64,000 nucleotides of DNA, from assembly GCA_905147135.1 (NCBI GenBank), contig LR990057.1:3720001-3784000 (forward strand), read 5' to 3'. The notes below the pieces were generated by a model. The model was given only the letters and a program-made list of their open reading frames with translations. It did no database searches and had not been told where the DNA came from. Position numbers and translations under genes: made by a program. This DNA comes from Blastobasis lacticolella (lineage: Eukaryota > Arthropoda > Insecta > Lepidoptera > Blastobasidae). Positions 54,171 through 64,000 of this stretch are shown one piece after another; positions within the stretch are counted from its first letter, which is position 1; the number at the start of each line of letters is the position of its first letter.

Positions 54171-54927
54171 GTTTTAATTTATTACGTAAATACGCGTGGC
54201 AATTTTCTTTTGATTCTGTTCTTTACACTATGGAGAGCACTATTTTAGGTATTTCTAGACAGTACTTAACTTATACTTATTTTGTTTTATATAGTAGCTT
54301 GAGGTTGTATAGTGTAAAGTTCAAGCTTTAACTAAGGTGAAAGGTGTCCGTGCTAAATCCAATCGAGACCAATCTGATTATAAGATTCTTATTGGAATAC
54401 GGAATACCAATTACAATATTTTAACTAAAGTATGAACGTATTAACTAAAGCAATTTATTAAATAGAGTATTTATACCATATTCTATGATGATTCCCTTAA
54501 AGTTGAACGTTATCACGTTTAATATTCGCATTATTTCCACTGTCATAAAATGGCCGACACACACTTCCCAAAAATCAATTTAAACCCCAGAAAACGTATC
54601 ATATTTTCTGTTGCCACCCCACACTTCGGCACGATAGGGGGAGCGAGAGGCGTATACTCGACCGTATCTCGTTACACGGGTGCAAAAGGGACGGGGGATA
54701 AACAAAAAATTGTGCAGGAAAAAACATGGTCGCGAAAAAAGTCGTAGGGGTTGATTCTGGAGTGCCACATTAGTGTACCCTACAGTTGGAAAATGAATAA
54801 CAGCCCTTGGAAAGGGGGTTGCGTTTACGACAATATTCGAAGATATTCCGAGATGTAGAATGTATTATGAAATCGTAAAAGTTTATTGACGATATTTGAC
54901 GATGATAAGAGAGTCTATAATGATAAA
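54171..54927. other. AT-rich non-coding DNA
   Basis: The short opposed frames at 54.55-54.77 kb carry no recognised motif. Nothing else found. Confidence 0.3.
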
Positions 54928-55148
54928 AATAATAAATATGCTCGGACATTTCACACGTCATCTAGCTCCAAAGAAAGCAAAGCTAGTGGTACGGATGCTA
55001 GATAACTGATAAACTACTTATATACTTTTAAATACGTAATATTATACATATAATACCCACACACGTAACAGAAATTAAAATTTATCATATTCATTTTTGT
55101 TCGGCCGGGAATCGAACCCGGGACGTCTGCGTGGCGAAGCGTCGTCAA
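54928..55148 (-). mobile_element. SINE-A copy, minus
   Basis: B box on the minus strand 'gggttcgattccc' (complement at 55109-55121), body collinear with 11153-11410, tail AATAATAAATA. A few short deletions in the tRNA-like head. Confidence 0.8.
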
Positions 55149-55387
55149 ATTATTGTGGTTAATTGTTACATGCTGTCTTAAATAAGTGATAGAGGTAGAG
55201 GGCGCTTAGGCAGTTTCAGTATCTGATAATGAATGCAAAAGTGTGTCTGAATGCTCAACCATTTACACTGCAATTATTTTTTCCATTTTATAGAGATCAA
55301 ACTCATACAAGAATATTTTGCAGGAGTCTCACTCCAGATGTAAACACCGACGTCAACAAACAGCGATTTATAAAAATGTTTATTATA

Positions 55388-55612
55388 AACTAGTGGACCC
55401 GGTGCGACTTCGTTCGCATACACCAAGTTTATTCATATCTACCCTTTTTTCTTGCTTACAAACCTTCCTCTTGAATCACTCTATCTAATATTGAAAGCCG
55501 CATTAAAATCCGTTGCGTAGTTTAAAAGATCTAAGCGTACAAAGATACATACACAGATACATAGGGACAGACGGCGGGAAGCGACTTTGTTTTATACTAT
55601 GTATAGATAGAT
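55388..55612 (+). repeat. Repeat F, longest copy, plus
   Basis: 'actagtggacccggtgcgac' to 'actatgtatagata'. It has a 14-bp internal duplication around 'agatacatacacagatacat'. Confidence 0.75.
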
Positions 55613-57959
55613 AAATAATAGGCGAGAGTCTCACTGATGTAGGTAACTTTTGTCGATTTTTCAAATTTTACGTGTGCGCTTAACGTAACTCTCACATTAA
55701 GATTTAGATACCCCAGTTTCTACGACATAATTATGTGGATGCCATGAGTGCCATGAACATGCAAACACGCAAACTAAACTGCTATTTGTAGGTATTAGAG
55801 TTATTTGTTACGAAAGACAAGGTATGACGAAAAAGTTGATTAAAATCAAACGTTATTCCTACAACAATAAAAACTATTTTTAAATAAAAAAGTTAAGAGT
55901 CAAGTAAAAAAGACATCAACGCAATATGTTTTAGCTTGATTGGAATAAAATTAATTGGCATTAATTAAAGCCATAAACCAAAATTATGACACGGCGTGTC
56001 ACAAAAAAGGGATATCCATAATTAACGACATATTAGAAACATCGCATGTCTCCAAAATCCATCAAAAACACATAAAACGCGGCAACGTAACCTGTAATTA
56101 TAAAAGTACGTCTGTCTGTCATATTTTTTTGTGGATGAGTCAATTATTTTGAAGCACAACTTGGGGTTGGGTTTATATTTGTAAATTATAGCAATAGTGT
56201 CGCTTTTTATGGGATATATTTATTTTGAAATGGAAGCAGGTGACTATGGGCGCTCGTCCTGAATATTAAATATGTTTATTGATAGTTTTAACGAAGCCAA
56301 TCGAGACGTTCGCCGTGACAACTCTATAAACATCGGTATTATAACATAACTAGTTAGCTACTTATTCGCTTTGACACTCACTATCGGTGCAGCTGTTTTG
56401 ATAGTAGAAGAGTAGACGCATTTTTGTATCCTTATAAATGTAATGTTGAGGTATAATATTATTCAAAGATACTGTACTACGAGTATTAGTAGTTACATAT
56501 CTGTCAACCCAAAGCTGGCAGAAGGCGGGATATGCATTTAATTTATGTTTAAAATGGACTTATCAGGACGGAATAGACTCTCTCTATACGCTGTATATCA
56601 TTGTGATATCATTGTGGTATCATCATCATAGTAGCGGTAAATCCCGGCTTATGCCAGGGACTCCTCGGCCACGATCAAAGAATTAGCAGATAAGATATTT
56701 ACATTAGGGTGATTGCTGATTATTTCTGCTCTTCACCCAGTCGTAGCCATTTTGCGGTCATTTCCAATTTCTGATATTTTATATCTTCATTCTTATATTG
56801 CGGTGTTTTGGTTTTGTACGTACGACACGTACATCATACGCACCAAATCTTTTGTCCGTCTTTCATTATAGTTCGTGCCAAACGCCTTGATTTCTCGGTC
56901 AACTACTGGCGTTATTTCCTGACAAATACACAAAAGCTATTTAATGTTTTTCTATTTTTAAAATAATTATAAAGTTAGAGGTAATTAAAAGTAAATCAGT
57001 TCTGACCGAGAGATCAATGTCCGCTATAACGAATCCTTTGAACTACAGTAGATATACATTACCCTCATATTATCTCTACCTCATATATCTGTCTATCCAC
57101 TTTCTACGCTCTACCACGTCCTTATAGTCACTTACCAGAGATCGCTGCAAATTTTTGCCATTAAAGTAATTTATTAAAATAGTAGTCAATTTATTTAGAT
57201 TTCTGTGGATAATATAATACACAATTCACATACTTTTGTTATTTTCTATCAACCATACTACTCATAACAATTTAGAGGCTGATTCTTATAAACATATTAT
57301 TTTCAAACCCATTCAATTAAACTATAATAACACATTCTGACCCGTTTATAATTAGATTCATAGCCACCAAACCCATAAACACCCGCGTACCAGACCAATT
57401 ACCTACCTTACCTATTTTTGTAACAAAAATGAAAATACTGTGTCACAAACTGGATATTGTTGCCAACTCGGCCCATCGATTATAATAATAATAATCTCAA
57501 CATCGCGTTAACAAAGTAACTGACGCTTAGAAAAAGTGCTAATTTATGTAAAGGCCGTGTTACACTAAACATAAATAATATAACCGTTTTAAAACGTGAG
57601 TTTTCGAGAATTGATACGGAATCTTTGTATGGATATTTCAACGGAATTTTACGCAATTTCACAATGTTACAGTGTAAATTACAGTAGGTATTATAAGGTT
57701 TAATTATATCGAAAGTTAAATTGATTAGTACGAAATCACGGGTATTATTTTAGGGACTGTCATTTGCCACAATTTCATAGGCGGTACTTAAATAAAATTA
57801 CATTTATTTTTACCGACATATTTTTTACGATTTTGTGAAATAAATACTTTTTTTTATATCTATACTGTCAACAGCTGTTTCGTTCAACGATGCCAAAATA
57901 AAAAAGAACAATCGAGTAAATACAAACCCATCCCATCCTTCCCATCTTCATACAACTTT
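55613..57959. other. AT-rich gene-free DNA
   Basis: 56625-56690 ('tcatcatcatagtagcgg', 'ggcttatgccaggga') is a decayed (CAT)n-headed repeat. No gene recognised. Confidence 0.35.
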
Positions 57960-58145
57960 AAACCTAACCTTAATTCTTCTACCACAACTACCGTCACTCA
58001 ATGAGATACCAAAAAAAAAAAAATATTACCAGCATTTTTACTTTATTCCTCCCATCTTAAAACACTGGTCAAGCCCTCCTCTACCACAACCACCATCCGT
58101 GCAATACTGGCAACACTAAAAAAGAAAAAAAAACATAGCACGGTG
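57960..58145 (+). repeat. Diverged tandem pair ending in A-runs
   Basis: 'cttctaccacaactaccgtc' ... A13 and 'cctctaccacaaccaccatc' ... A9 are two similar units about 105 bp apart, each ending in an A-rich run followed by 'ag' and 'ca'. Confidence 0.4.
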
Positions 58146-58397
58146 TGTCAACCACATAACCGCGTTGCGTGTTGAAACAGTTAGTGATCAGATAAGTTCC
58201 AACGGTTAGCCATCAAGTGGGCTCACAATTAACCATTCAGATCGTCAAGATAACCACCTCGAATGCAAATTGAACGAAAACACCGACCTCGGTGTGTTTT
58301 ACGTGCGTAGCCAGGGCTGCGGTTGATGGATTCTACGGTTCTTTTTTTTTGTTACTCTGGGACAAACTAGCAGACCAGTGTTCAGACTTTTGGGTTT

Positions 58398-58720
58398 TAA
58401 TTGCGGCCCTCAAGTGGCAGCGTTTGCGAGACCGATAACCAAAGTTAAGCAATGCACCGGGTCCGGGAACTGGATGGGTGACCGCATCGTACTTTTTTGT
58501 CTTTCAATTAGACTAGCTAGGCATTTGACCGCCATCTCACCTGGTGGTAAGTGACGATGCGGCCGCAGATGGAGCATGTCTGAGCCTAGTCGAACTTCAG
58601 CATCGCAACGAACTCGTCACTCGTTAGGTGTGTCTCCTAATATCGTTAGTGAAGCGAGGTTGACCAAAGTCTTCCGTTGGGCACACTAAGATTGGTAGAA
58701 CAGTCTGTGTAGCCTATTAG
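58398..58720 (+). mobile_element. 5S rRNA-derived SINE
   Basis: 58426-58485 resembles the 3' half of animal 5S rRNA, including both internal promoter blocks: 'accaaagttaagcaatg' (A box) and 'ctggatgggtgaccgc' (C box). The true 5S end is replaced by 'atcgtacttttttgtctttc'. From 58510 the sequence is unrelated to 5S, and 58546-58565 is identical to a LINE 3' end at 62054-62073. A distal part recurs at 11.6 kb. Chimeric 5S-headed SINEs are known as the SINE3 type; this is not a functional 5S gene. Confidence 0.8.
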
Positions 58721-58764
58721 CACCATTATATTTCATAGAACAATAGTGAGCCGCAGATTTGTTG

Positions 58765-58915
58765 TTGTGAGGATTAAGATGATGAATTCCTTGCCAGGAT
58801 TGTGCTGGCTACCTTAACTGGCAATCATTGTATCTATGCGGAAACAACAGATATGGGGATGGTACACATCCAGGCGGACTTCTCGGGATTGACAGAGACC
58901 TACCACCGGTTCAGT
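58765..58915 (-). repeat. Repeat D fragment, minus
   Basis: 'gaggattaagatgatgaatt', 'ttgtgctggctaccttaact', 'catccaggcggacttctc', 'gattgacagagacctaccac'. A (GTGGTA)n micro-repeat follows at 58914-58932. Confidence 0.6.
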
Positions 58916-59031
58916 GGTAGTGGTAGTGGTCTTCTGTTTGAGGAGTCGATCTTGAGTTACCGCCCCGTTATCTATTTTTCCCTGTTTGAAGGATAAGATA
59001 GACGACTTTTTTAATTACCTATGCATTGTGG

Positions 59032-59240
59032 CTAGCTAGAATTCCTGATTACAATTATGTGGCGAATTTTTCTCATTTTATGTCTGGAGCCTGTTATCTG
59101 AGCCGCACAATCCGATTGGGAAAAGCTGGTTCGCCAGAGCCCCGGTCCGTCTGCTAGCAGGACTTGGGCCCCATCATCCTCATGGCGGTAGTACCACAGC
59201 ATTCCACCAGAATACACGTACGCACCACGCAATGTCGAAT
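59032..59240 (-). CDS. Possible host-gene terminal exon, product unknown
   Basis: Minus strand. A splice-acceptor-like 'ctataatatttcag' (59241-59254) is followed by a 69-codon open frame (phase 1) beginning 'STLRGAYVYSGGMLW', continuing 'YYRHEDDGAQVLLADGPGLW', and ending 'RNSS' with TAG at 59032-59034. Unlike its surroundings it is GC-richer, matches no repeat family seen here and has a balanced, soluble-protein composition with a W/Y-rich core and a basic 'RHKMRKIRH' end. I do not recognise a family. No partner exon was found upstream on the minus strand within the window, and a splice donor inside it (before 'gtaatc') cannot be excluded. It could also be a decayed gene copy. Confidence 0.4.
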
Positions 59241-59397
59241 CTGAAATATTATAGAGGTAAGTTTTTACAAATTTTCTGATAAATTTGACGTAAATAATTC
59301 ATATTATATTAACGGATAATGGATTACCACTTTCCATCAGATGTTCGCCTGTTACTAGGTTATATCAACAAACTTATTAGTTAGTAGCAACTTAACT
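59241..59397. other. AT-rich spacer
   Basis: 'ccactttccatcagatgttc' near 59328 is a crumb of a LINE 3' UTR. Nothing else. Confidence 0.3.
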
Positions 59398-59437
59398 ACT
59401 ATTACAGCTGTAAACGACACTTTACAGCTGTAATAGT
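59398..59437. repeat. Perfect 17-bp-arm hairpin
   Basis: 59398-59414 and 59421-59437 are exact reverse complements with a 6-base loop. It lies immediately before the first readable codons of a truncated LINE. Confidence 0.92.
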
Positions 59438-59439
59438 CA

Positions 59440-60005
59440 TTCGATGGCAATTAAAATATATAACAGCTTAGACACTGACATGAAACTTCTGCCATTAAAG
59501 CAATTCAAATATAATTTAAAAAAATGGCTGATAGAAAACTGTTTTTATACAGTAAAGGAATTCTTTGACTCGTTTAAACGTGGATAAGAACTAAAAATGG
59601 TGAAGGTAGTAGAGTAGGTATGTAGGTAATTATTTTATAATGATGTGGGTGTTTTAATAATCTTATGAATTTGTTATGACATATAATGGGTACTAGTAGT
59701 AAATAAGTACCTTGACATATTATTTAATTCTAATGACATATTTTATTTTAATTTATTGGATAAATAATTATTTATTGGGACTTAATTTAATTAGGTATTG
59801 ATAGTGACATTGTACTAATTTTTAATTTTATATCAATTTAATTTATTATTTTATCACATGTTATTATTGTATTGGGTGATTAATTATTTTTAATTATTGC
59901 ATGCCAGATTCTGGCAAAGTGTGTGAGTCAAAAATGTTATATATAAGAACCTATTGTATGCCACATTTTAAGCAATAAGACATTCTATTCTATTCTATTC
60001 TATTC
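59440..60005 (+). pseudogene. 5'-truncated CR1-like LINE with (ATTCT)n tail
   Basis: A plus frame reads 'MAIKIYNSLDTDMKLLPLKQ' then 'FKYNLKKWLIENCFYTVKEF' and ends 'FDSFKRG' with TAA at 59585-59587, the usual end of a CR1/jockey reverse-transcriptase ORF. About 410 bp of AT-rich 3' UTR follows and then tandem ATTCT at 59977-60005. The C-terminus differs from the ORF2 at 12.3 kb, so this is another family with the same tail type. Confidence 0.8.
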
Positions 60006-61541
60006 TTATACTATATCGAATGTTCAGAATTTAAAATGTAGATATATGTAATGGCCAGATAACAAATACGATTGCAAACACAACAATTTCTCTGCAAAAC
60101 TTAAATTTATTCATGGTGGTAAATTATTTCGATATTATTATGCCAACAGAAGGCTTTAAACTTCAATGTTAAGAAGGAAGTGAAGGCATCATAATTTATA
60201 ATTAAGGTGTTTAGTTTGTTCTATATATTTTTCAACATTATGGTTTTCGTTTTTAATACCTATCTGTGGCTATTGTATTATTTTAATAGCACACCATTTA
60301 CATTTAAAGAACAACATAAATCAGTTTTCGAATTTAAATAACTATACAAATTAAGAAGTAAGTATATGTGATTTATGCACTAACGATTCCATCGTTAATA
60401 GTTAAGTACCTATAGAAACTATTATCGTACTAACAAAGGAATAATGGACACGCATAATTTTCTAAACCCGGTAATTTTATTCAAATTAAAATGCGGACAT
60501 CAACTTTTTTCATCACCCACCGCTAATGCAACGGCCTATGTTGCCATACAGCCTGAGGACTCCACTTAATTGCCGATGCTTGAACACATAGCCTGATAAA
60601 ATCGTCGTTGGCAACACTGACATACAGAGTGAATGACATTTCCGTCTGAAGAGCGAGTGAATTGTACGAAACATGTGCAACATGGTAATGTGCACAGCAT
60701 TTGCCATGGTTATCATGATTAATTAGTTTGTTGTGATGATACTGACAAGGTAGGGTGCACTCGCTTTTATCTTTATTAGTATTGGTATTCTACGGTTTAT
60801 TACAAGATCTTTATAGAATTATAATAGCACCTAATATCTTCTAATATGTGCTGTTTATTAGATAAGCAGGAGGATTATGGCAAACTTTTTCATAGGTTGT
60901 GGAGAAAGCTCCAGTCCGACAAGTAAGGCGTTACCATGGATATTACAGACTGATGATAATATGTGAGATTAAAAACGTAATGTTTTAAACTATCGCGGTT
61001 ATTATCACACATTTAAAGGGCATGTTCCGGGTTCCTACCTACCTTTGTTTTCCAGTACCCATTATAATATAGGTACCTACTCGCAATAAAGTTGTATGTA
61101 CATCTATGCATGTACTCTATTTCTTACTATCAATCTCAGTCCGCAAGTTTTATACTTTTCACAGACGACACAAATCACTGGCCGTTCCAAAAAAGCCTGT
61201 ATCTGTCATTTTCAAAAAAGAAAAAGTAAAACGTACCAGCCAGTTATTTATTGGGCGTAAATAACTTTTCCGTGATAAACGCACGCGCACGGTCACCGTA
61301 GCACCGGGACGCAGTCTTCCTGCGATCCTTATCAATGACTAATTTGTGGCCACCACACAGGCCGTAAAGCCTGAACACATTAGAGTTCAGTTGGTGATAG
61401 GTAATAGTGTGGAACGCGCTTTATGAGTGAGCGTCCTAACGCAATTGTAATTGGCTTATTAACATACGAGAAAGCCGTTGGCGTATTCAAATTGTGGGGG
61501 TAGGGGAGGGGTTTCCTATTATAAAGGTTTATAGGTGTATG
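60006..61541. other. AT-rich non-coding DNA
   Basis: A 67-codon minus frame (60513-60716) starts in good context ('aaccatggcaaat') but has no recognised motif or splice support. No repeat family was recognised. Confidence 0.3.
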
Positions 61542-61765
61542 GTGCCGATGCTCTTACAGTGAGAGAAAACATCGTGATGACACCTGCATAGATGTGTAAC
61601 CATGATCCAATCTGGACAGGCTCCCCTGGTAGCAGGGACGGAGGTCATATGGCAGTCACTCCATTGTAATTACCTGATCTGCCAAATCCTGGATCATGGC
61701 CAAGGTTGACCCCGGGACCTCGTGCGCGAGAGCACAACCGGGACCTTAACGCCATGATTGTTTTA
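61542..61765 (+). mobile_element. SINE-B, headless, plus
   Basis: Nearly canonical body: 'gccgatgctcttacagtgag', 'ccatgatccaatctggacag', 'ctgatctgccaaatcctgga', 'cgcgagagcacaaccgggac'. The tRNA head is missing. Confidence 0.8.
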
Positions 61766-61944
61766 TATATGGGAATGGTGCCTAAAATTCAGACAATAGG
61801 TATTGTATAAAATAAAGCTTTGGAATAATAGAATAACACCTATTCGTTTTTACCGGAAGGCGCAGCTCCCACCACCACACCAAAAGCGCACTTGTCTCCC
61901 ACAAGGTAGACCGACAGCTTGGTGAATATCGCAGAGGTTATCTT

Positions 61945-62090
61945 TAGAATGTAACGCGTTGCCTGCGAATGTGTTCCCTAATCATTACAATCTAGACGCC
62001 TTCAAAGCTGGATAGAATAATAGGATGTTCCTAGACAGGCATGCTCCATCGGAGGTAAGTGACGATGCGGCCGTTGAAAGAGCATGCCTA
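61945..62090 (+). pseudogene. LINE reverse-transcriptase C-terminus, decayed
   Basis: One plus frame reads 'CNALPANVFPNHYNLDAFKA' then G-stop, continuing 'NNRMFLDRHAPSE'. This is the usual 'NALPxxVFP..YNLxxFK' end of a jockey/R1-like protein with an in-frame TAG. The 3' part (62054-62073) is shared with the 5S-derived SINE at 58.55 kb. Upstream 'cccacaaggtagaccgacag' at 61898 is from a different LINE end. Confidence 0.7.
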
Positions 62091-62664
62091 CCTATACTCA
62101 CCTTGAATTTTCAACTGTCAAAAAGTGACATAACGAAAAGGGTTAAGCCTTTACAAGCCCAGGCATATAAAAGGAGGTATAAAACTTACTTACGCAAACA
62201 TCGATCGACTTACCAATACCGTATAAACAAACACACATCCCTGTAACCGTCCAACCCTACGTACTTGACACCATAACGCGATACAGGTAAAATTAATTAA
62301 TTTCTCAAATTATTCAAAAATGTTACCCACCACCCTCAATTCACACGCGCGATTAACAAACTGTTAACGTTAAACTTAACTCCGAATAAAATTACGATTA
62401 ACTATCTGTGAAATGGGCGAAGCTTCCTTGATTCAGATGTTAACTTTTTTAATTATTATTTTGGTGAACATTTCTGATAATAACAGGAAACTATAAAACT
62501 TGAACTAATTTTGGGGTGGCTTAGGCACTTATTATCGGAATTTATTTGAACAATAAACACATAGCTCATTACGAAACCGCATTAAGTTACAAATATTAAA
62601 ATCTAAGGTGGTGTAAAATGAAAATAACTAATTCTATCTAATCCTGACTACATAATTTTTACAC
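62091..62664. other. AT-rich non-coding DNA
   Basis: Nothing recognised. Confidence 0.3.
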
Positions 62665-62735
62665 TCCGGTGGTGACAAACGAGCAGACAGCCCACCTGAT
62701 GGTAAGCGGTAACTGTAGCCCGTACCATGTACGAA
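62665..62735 (-). repeat. Repeat D end fragment, minus
   Basis: 'ggtgacaaacgagcagacag', 'cccacctgatggtaagcggt', 'aactgtagcccgtaccatg', as at 23.27 kb. Confidence 0.55.
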
Positions 62736-63819
62736 CCATACACAGGTTTCACGTAACATAGTGAGCAGTGCGCACACGCATTATGCTTGTAACGGTGGCT
62801 ACCTCAATCTGGTAACGTTAGACCATAGTGTAGTACCTAATGCCCGATTAAACTTCGGTAACGCCTAAGGTGATGCCATAAAATATTCCTAAGCGTTTAA
62901 GAGTCACAAAATCTGTGTCAAAGAGTGACTTGGCGATAGTAATGGCGGTAGTTCTTTTTTAATATCATACGACTGGCCACTGCCTATAGAGAGATAGCAA
63001 CGCCAAGAGTATCACCAATGTGTTGCCCACCTCTATAACACGTTGCTCTGGCAGCAAAAAGGCAAATGCCCTTCTACTGCCAGAGCCACGATTCCCCAAA
63101 TCCCCACCCCATGGAGCACTGGCAACCTTACTCACCGGCACAAACACAATACTATTTAAAAGAGTATTGTTTAGCTGCGGTATTATGTAAGGTGGAGGTA
63201 CTTCTCCGGTCGGGCGGCTCCAATTCGAACGGGATACCCCGCTATGCCCTACCTCTCTTGAAAGTAGTACGTACCGTAGTACCATTCCAAACGGATTCTT
63301 CATGCCTGACAAAATCAGACCACTGTAAAAAAAGGTTTTAACCAACGTTTCAACACTTCCAACCGTAGTAAAAGTCGGTTTTCATTATCCATAAATTTGA
63401 CGATGTAAAACTCATTGAATTGAAACTAATAAAACACAGTAATTCGAATAAACCGCCGACACTATCTTTAAACTCCATCGCACGATTTCAACAATTAATG
63501 TAAAAAATTTGTTAAATATTCAACGCATTAACATTAATCTCTCTAAAGATCCGTTAAAACGATTGTTATGGGGTGATTGTACCATTTTCAACGAAAAAAA
63601 GAACACACGGTTTGATCTGTTCTGTTTTTGTGGACTATAAATATTTATTAGGGGTTATCAGGTTTGTGTAGTATGGCTAGAATATTTGATTAAAATATTA
63701 CTTTTGTAATGTGCAAATGCGGCAAATAACTCATTTTAATTAATATGATTATGAAGTAATTTAGTCATTTTTTTCGGCGCAAATATGCTAGTCTTATTGG
63801 CGATTACATATTTTCGCCA
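62736..63819. other. Unassigned DNA
   Basis: 62965-63345 holds opposed open frames (126 codons minus, 91 codons plus) in a GC-richer block with 'gctctggcagcaaaaaggca'. Its phrasing suggests a dispersed repeat rather than a gene. The rest is AT-rich. Confidence 0.3.
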
Positions 63820-64000
63820 TTGGGAGTTCCTTGGAGCCAAATTGGTCGCAAACTGTGCGGTTCCAAAGGAACTTTCTCCCACGCACACTAAGGTTGTGGA
63901 ATGAACGACCTGAAGAGGATTTCCCTGGAGAGTACAACATGGAGTTCTTCAAGAAAGGGGTTAAAAGGTTTTTACGGGGTCGGCAACGCGTGGGTGATGC
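63820..64000 (+). pseudogene. LINE reverse-transcriptase C-terminus, runs off the window
   Basis: The plus frame reads 'TVRFQRNFLPRTLRLWNERP' then 'EDFPGEYNMEFFKKGVKRFL' and 'RGRQRVGDA' at the edge, the conserved end of a jockey/R1-like lepidopteran LINE protein. The upstream part is lost (5'-truncated) or diverged. The same codons are seen in reverse at 750-834 and in decayed form at 46.77 kb. The 3' UTR lies beyond 64000. Confidence 0.8.

Noticed and set aside
58426..58490. Possible 5S rRNA gene
   Set aside because: Only the internal promoter half resembles 5S; both the 5' half and the 3' end differ.
60513..60716. 67-codon minus frame with good start context
   Set aside because: No recognisable motif and no partner exon; a favourable ATG context alone is weak evidence.
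62965..63345. 126-codon minus and 91-codon plus opposed frames
   Set aside because: No domain and no splice context; wording of the DNA suggests a dispersed repeat, but I could not prove the family from this window.
1..64000. CRISPR array, bacterial operon or prophage
   Set aside because: No regularly spaced repeats, no ribosome-binding-site-led gene strings; composition and repeats are those of an insect nuclear genome.

Overview
The window looks like a repeat-dense, gene-poor stretch of a lepidopteran (moth or butterfly) nuclear genome. The evidence is AT-rich DNA with no bacterial gene organisation, only one long intact open reading frame pair (a non-LTR retrotransposon), and dozens of short dispersed repeats of types common in Lepidoptera. 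These include tRNA-derived SINEs, a 5S rRNA-derived SINE, LINE 3' ends with pentanucleotide or (ATG)n tails, and small inverted-repeat elements. Species and chromosome cannot be read from the sequence. No CRISPR, rRNA operon, complete host gene or convincing free-standing tRNA gene was found.

Layout. 0-8 kb: repeats, including two opposed copies of a roughly 260-bp SINE-like family ('SINE-C'), a truncated SINE with a 15-bp target duplication, a foldback MITE and a DNA element with a 20-bp terminal hairpin. 8-11.8 kb: AT-rich DNA, then a tRNA-SINE ('SINE-A') nested in another repeat ('repeat D'). About 11.8-17.25 kb, minus strand: a full-length-looking CR1/jockey-type LINE with ORF1 (zinc-finger N-terminus, baculovirus-FP-like C-terminus), ORF2 (endonuclease plus reverse transcriptase, catalytic motifs visible) and an (AGAAT)n/(ATTCT)n tail. 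17.6-41 kb: a mosaic of SINE-A, SINE-B, SINE-C, repeat D, 'repeat F' and 5'-truncated LINE 3' ends, separated by AT-rich DNA. 41-49 kb: a possible core promoter, an inverted pair 2.9 kb apart, more SINEs and a 1.16-kb element with long inverted termini. 50-55 kb: a 255-bp MITE with 36-bp terminal inverted repeats, a complete SINE-B, an inverted templated insertion and an 89-bp tandem duplication. 55-64 kb: a 5S-derived SINE, an exon-like open frame on the minus strand and several LINE 3' ends, the last running off the window.

How the parts relate. The LINE encodes the machinery for target-primed reverse transcription. Many other elements are short passengers that would need such enzymes: several have 11-15 bp target duplications and simple 3' tails. 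The 5S-headed SINE at 58.4 kb shares a 20-base block with a decayed LINE 3' end at 62.0 kb, which suggests a SINE-LINE tail partnership. A recurrent theme is opposed copies of the same SINE close together, so any transcript across them could fold into double-stranded RNA. The best host-gene candidate is a 69-codon open frame preceded by a splice-acceptor-like site at 59.03-59.24 kb; its product is not recognised. Family letters (A, B, C, D, F, G and so on) are labels used only within this annotation.
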